Below, in pieces: positions 61,792-64,000 of a DNA stretch of 64,000 bases. Numbering within the stretch: position 1 is the stretch's first letter; each line of letters starts with the position of its first letter. Position numbers and translations under genes: made by a program. The stretch lies in the NCBI RefSeq assembly GCF_900496995.4, contig NC_044005.1, forward strand, positions 26,851,363 through 26,915,362, read 5' to 3'. The notes beneath the pieces were generated by a model. The model did not search any database. It was given only the letters and a program-made list of their open reading frames with translations, and was not told where the DNA came from. The DNA is from Aquila chrysaetos chrysaetos. Taxonomy: Eukaryota; Chordata; Aves; Accipitriformes; Accipitridae.

Positions 61792-63352
61792 CATGAGCAC
61801 AGACTATCTAGATTGCTTTCCAGAATTAAGAGGCACAAGCCGGTCTGGATAAGGATCTTGGAACAGAAGAAAACAGCTGGTGAGCCAATTTCCACATTGG
61901 TGTCCTTTGCCTTTGTACGCCTCTCCCACACTGCATTAATCCTGGCTTTCTCTTCATACCTCTTCCCATCCCCTGCTCTGGCTAGTCCTGATGTATGTGT
62001 GTGCTGGCTGCACACACCCCCTGCGTATACAGGTCATGGCTGCCAGACCAGGGTTCATAGCAGCTGCAGTCTCCATGCCTCTCCTGTGGCACAGCGCTCA
62101 ATTGGGCCTGATTCTTCTGTCCACCTGTAGAGCATCACAAAACCTGTAGAAATGTAACAATCTTGGAAATTTCTACTCATCTCTCAAATTTGGTTGAAAC
62201 TGTCCAGCATGTTCAGAAGTTGCCAGAAGGGCCCCATTGGTAAACAGCATGATTACATATGCTTTGTCACCTTAGGAAACTGGCCAGAAACAGCTGAGAG
62301 GCCCATACACTACACCCACAGCCCTACAGGTGTCTTGCTGCAACAGGACATGGCAAGGAGGTGCCCTATGTGCAGGGAGCACTGCTTGCCCGCAGTGCTT
62401 CGCCGCCTTTCCAGCTCGCCTGCACATTGTAACTTCGACAAGAAACAAACTGCTTATTAAGCAGCGACCCCAGGTTTGTCTGGGTTTGTTGACAGTGGCT
62501 GTCGATCCTCACTGAGATGATTCATGACTTGACACTATTTTCTGTGCTCCCCTTCTGTCTCCAGCCAGAGTGCCCGCTATCCTTGGCTCCCAGCCAGGGC
62601 GCAGGGTGAGTGTCTCTCACTTGTTTATAGCAGGGCTGGGGGATGTTTAAATGAGGGTGGTGATGGGAATCTTGGGAATTTCACAGCAGACATAACTGCA
62701 GCTACAATCCTCCCTGCAGTTGACCAGCTCCACTCAGGGCAGAGTATAGAAAATTCTTTATCTAAAGACAAATCCATTGACCAGCTACCTCTGGAAATGA
62801 AGGCACTCTCAGGGATCATACTAGTTGTAAAGCAAATTTAAAAACCATAATCATTCGTGGCCTGATCTAAAAGGCAGGAGTCCAAAGCAACAGGAAAAAC
62901 TGTGCGTGCAGCTGCATGCTTAGTTGACACATACAGCTACATGATTGCCTGCACAAAGAAACACTTTGATAGGACAAAGACTCTGGCCCAGCCTCTGTGG
63001 CAAAAGCCCTTTGGAAAAGCAGGTCCATGCCGAACCGCACAGACTTGGCGGTGATGGTGTCAGGGGTACAACCCCAGCTTTAAAATAAAAAATTCTCCAG
63101 TCATTCATTTAGTAAGGAAGCGCTACAGATTATTACTAAAGCTGAAAGAATTTGTTTAGATCCACGCTGTGTTTCGCTGCGAATGTTTATTTTCTTTCAG
63201 CACTTCATTAAGCTTGGACAATGACACCAAGCTAATTAGTTTCACATTTGTCTATACTTATAAGCCCTTCTGCTTTGCAGGATTTCATGGCTGCAGAACC
63301 AAGGTTGTAAGCATGATGAGCAAAGGCATGTTTGTTTTTTTGGAGAAAGGCT

Positions 63353-63384
63353 TCACTTGATCTTTATTTTTGATCATCAAGTGA
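63353..63384. repeat. 9-bp inverted repeat with AT-rich loop
   Basis: TCACTTGAT (63353-63361) pairs exactly with ATCAAGTGA (63376-63384) across a 14-nt loop. Confidence 0.8.
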
Positions 63385-64000
63385 TTCCAATAATTTTGCT
63401 ACTAGCTAAAGCCTGCACTGGAGGGCCAAAGCTGACCTGATCAGGTTTCCTTCCAAAAAAAATGACAACTGATGCCTAGCTTAGGAGACTGAAAAGCTTG
63501 CAAGCAGAAAAGCTCTTGCAATCAGAGGAAGAGGAATCAACTCTGACGTGTTACAAAATTATTTTTTAATGCCTTCCTCCTCAAAGGCCAGTGGTATACT
63601 CGATGCTTGGAAAGGCACCAAATGCCAAGACCCAGAAACACCACTCCTATCTACACTTCCAGTTCAAGATAACAAACACATTCAGGGTCTCTGAAGGACT
63701 GTCTGTTAATGATCCGTTTCAAAAAAGCATTTGGACTCCTTACAGGACACTCTCAAACACAGGAGTTTGGGGAAAACCTGGACAAACAATGCACTGGAGT
63801 GCCTGAAGCTCCTTTTCGCCTGAGCAGTTCTGTCTGAAAGTGCAGCTAAGCACTGGTTCAGTGCCGGACTGCTTATTTTCTGTGGATGCAGCACCAAGTA
63901 CAGGCAGCCCAGATCTGTCACTGGCCACAAGTGCCTCACACAGTACTGCTTAAGAAAAGACAGAACCTGAAAGGCAGAAGGAGCTGGGCAGCATCACGCT

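Larger units (their letters stand above)
42061..64000. other. Intergenic DNA upstream of JDP2
   Basis: I find no coding exon in these 22 kb. Open frames are all under 200 codons, lack domains and overlap on both strands. In other vertebrates the next gene in this direction is FOS, which is not reached. The stretch holds two old LINE remnants (49120-49345, 56616-56745), T-rich low-complexity sequence (52816-52856), an AP-1 site TGAGTCA (55468-55474) and several short inverted repeats. GATA motifs near 48720-48760 might be regulatory but are not distinctive. Confidence 0.6.

Noticed and set aside
1-64000. CRISPR arrays, insertion sequences, operons, phage or viral genes
   Set aside because: The window is vertebrate intron-containing DNA. 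No spaced identical repeats, transposase, integrase or viral-type frames were seen on either strand.

Overview
The window is vertebrate nuclear DNA, most likely from a bird. The genes have introns, CpG islands and AATAAA-type polyadenylation signals. The only recognisable recent repeat family is CR1, with typical avian 3' ends. Two neighbouring AP-1-family bZIP genes, BATF and JDP2, are present, both on the minus strand. In mammals the order is FOS - JDP2 - BATF - FLVCR2. Reading this window right to left gives the same order, so FOS would be expected beyond base 64000 and FLVCR2 beyond base 1. I cannot assign a species.

Layout: 1-834 lies downstream of BATF. BATF occupies about 835-6520 (three exons; 125 residues). 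From 6600 to 23300 is intergenic DNA that holds one 5'-truncated CR1 element running into an isolated CpG island (19313-20350). JDP2 occupies about 23300-41400. It has three coding exons (24181-24366, 25226-25330, 30171-30394; 163 residues) and a probable non-coding first exon in a TATA-containing CpG island (40590-42060). From 42060 to 64000 I see no gene, only old repeat remnants and possible regulatory or structural motifs.

Both proteins are small AP-1 factors without a transactivation domain. BATF pairs with JUN proteins and recruits IRF4/IRF8 in lymphoid and myeloid cells. JDP2 pairs with JUN and ATF2 and represses TRE/CRE promoters. Each gene carries its basic region on a 105-nt phase-0 exon, followed by a zipper exon that begins Glu-Ser-Glu, which is the signature of an old tandem duplication. 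All exon joins were read from the sequence and restore full-length proteins with GT-AG introns.

No microbial or viral system, CRISPR array, tRNA or rRNA gene was found. The leads most worth checking are: a possible in-frame upstream JDP2 exon at 35061-35160; an intronic AP-1/RUNX cluster in JDP2; AP-1/TATA and AP-1/GAAA elements in BATF intron 2; the CR1-edged CpG island between the genes; and a cluster of four ATTGCAAT motifs in JDP2 intron 1.
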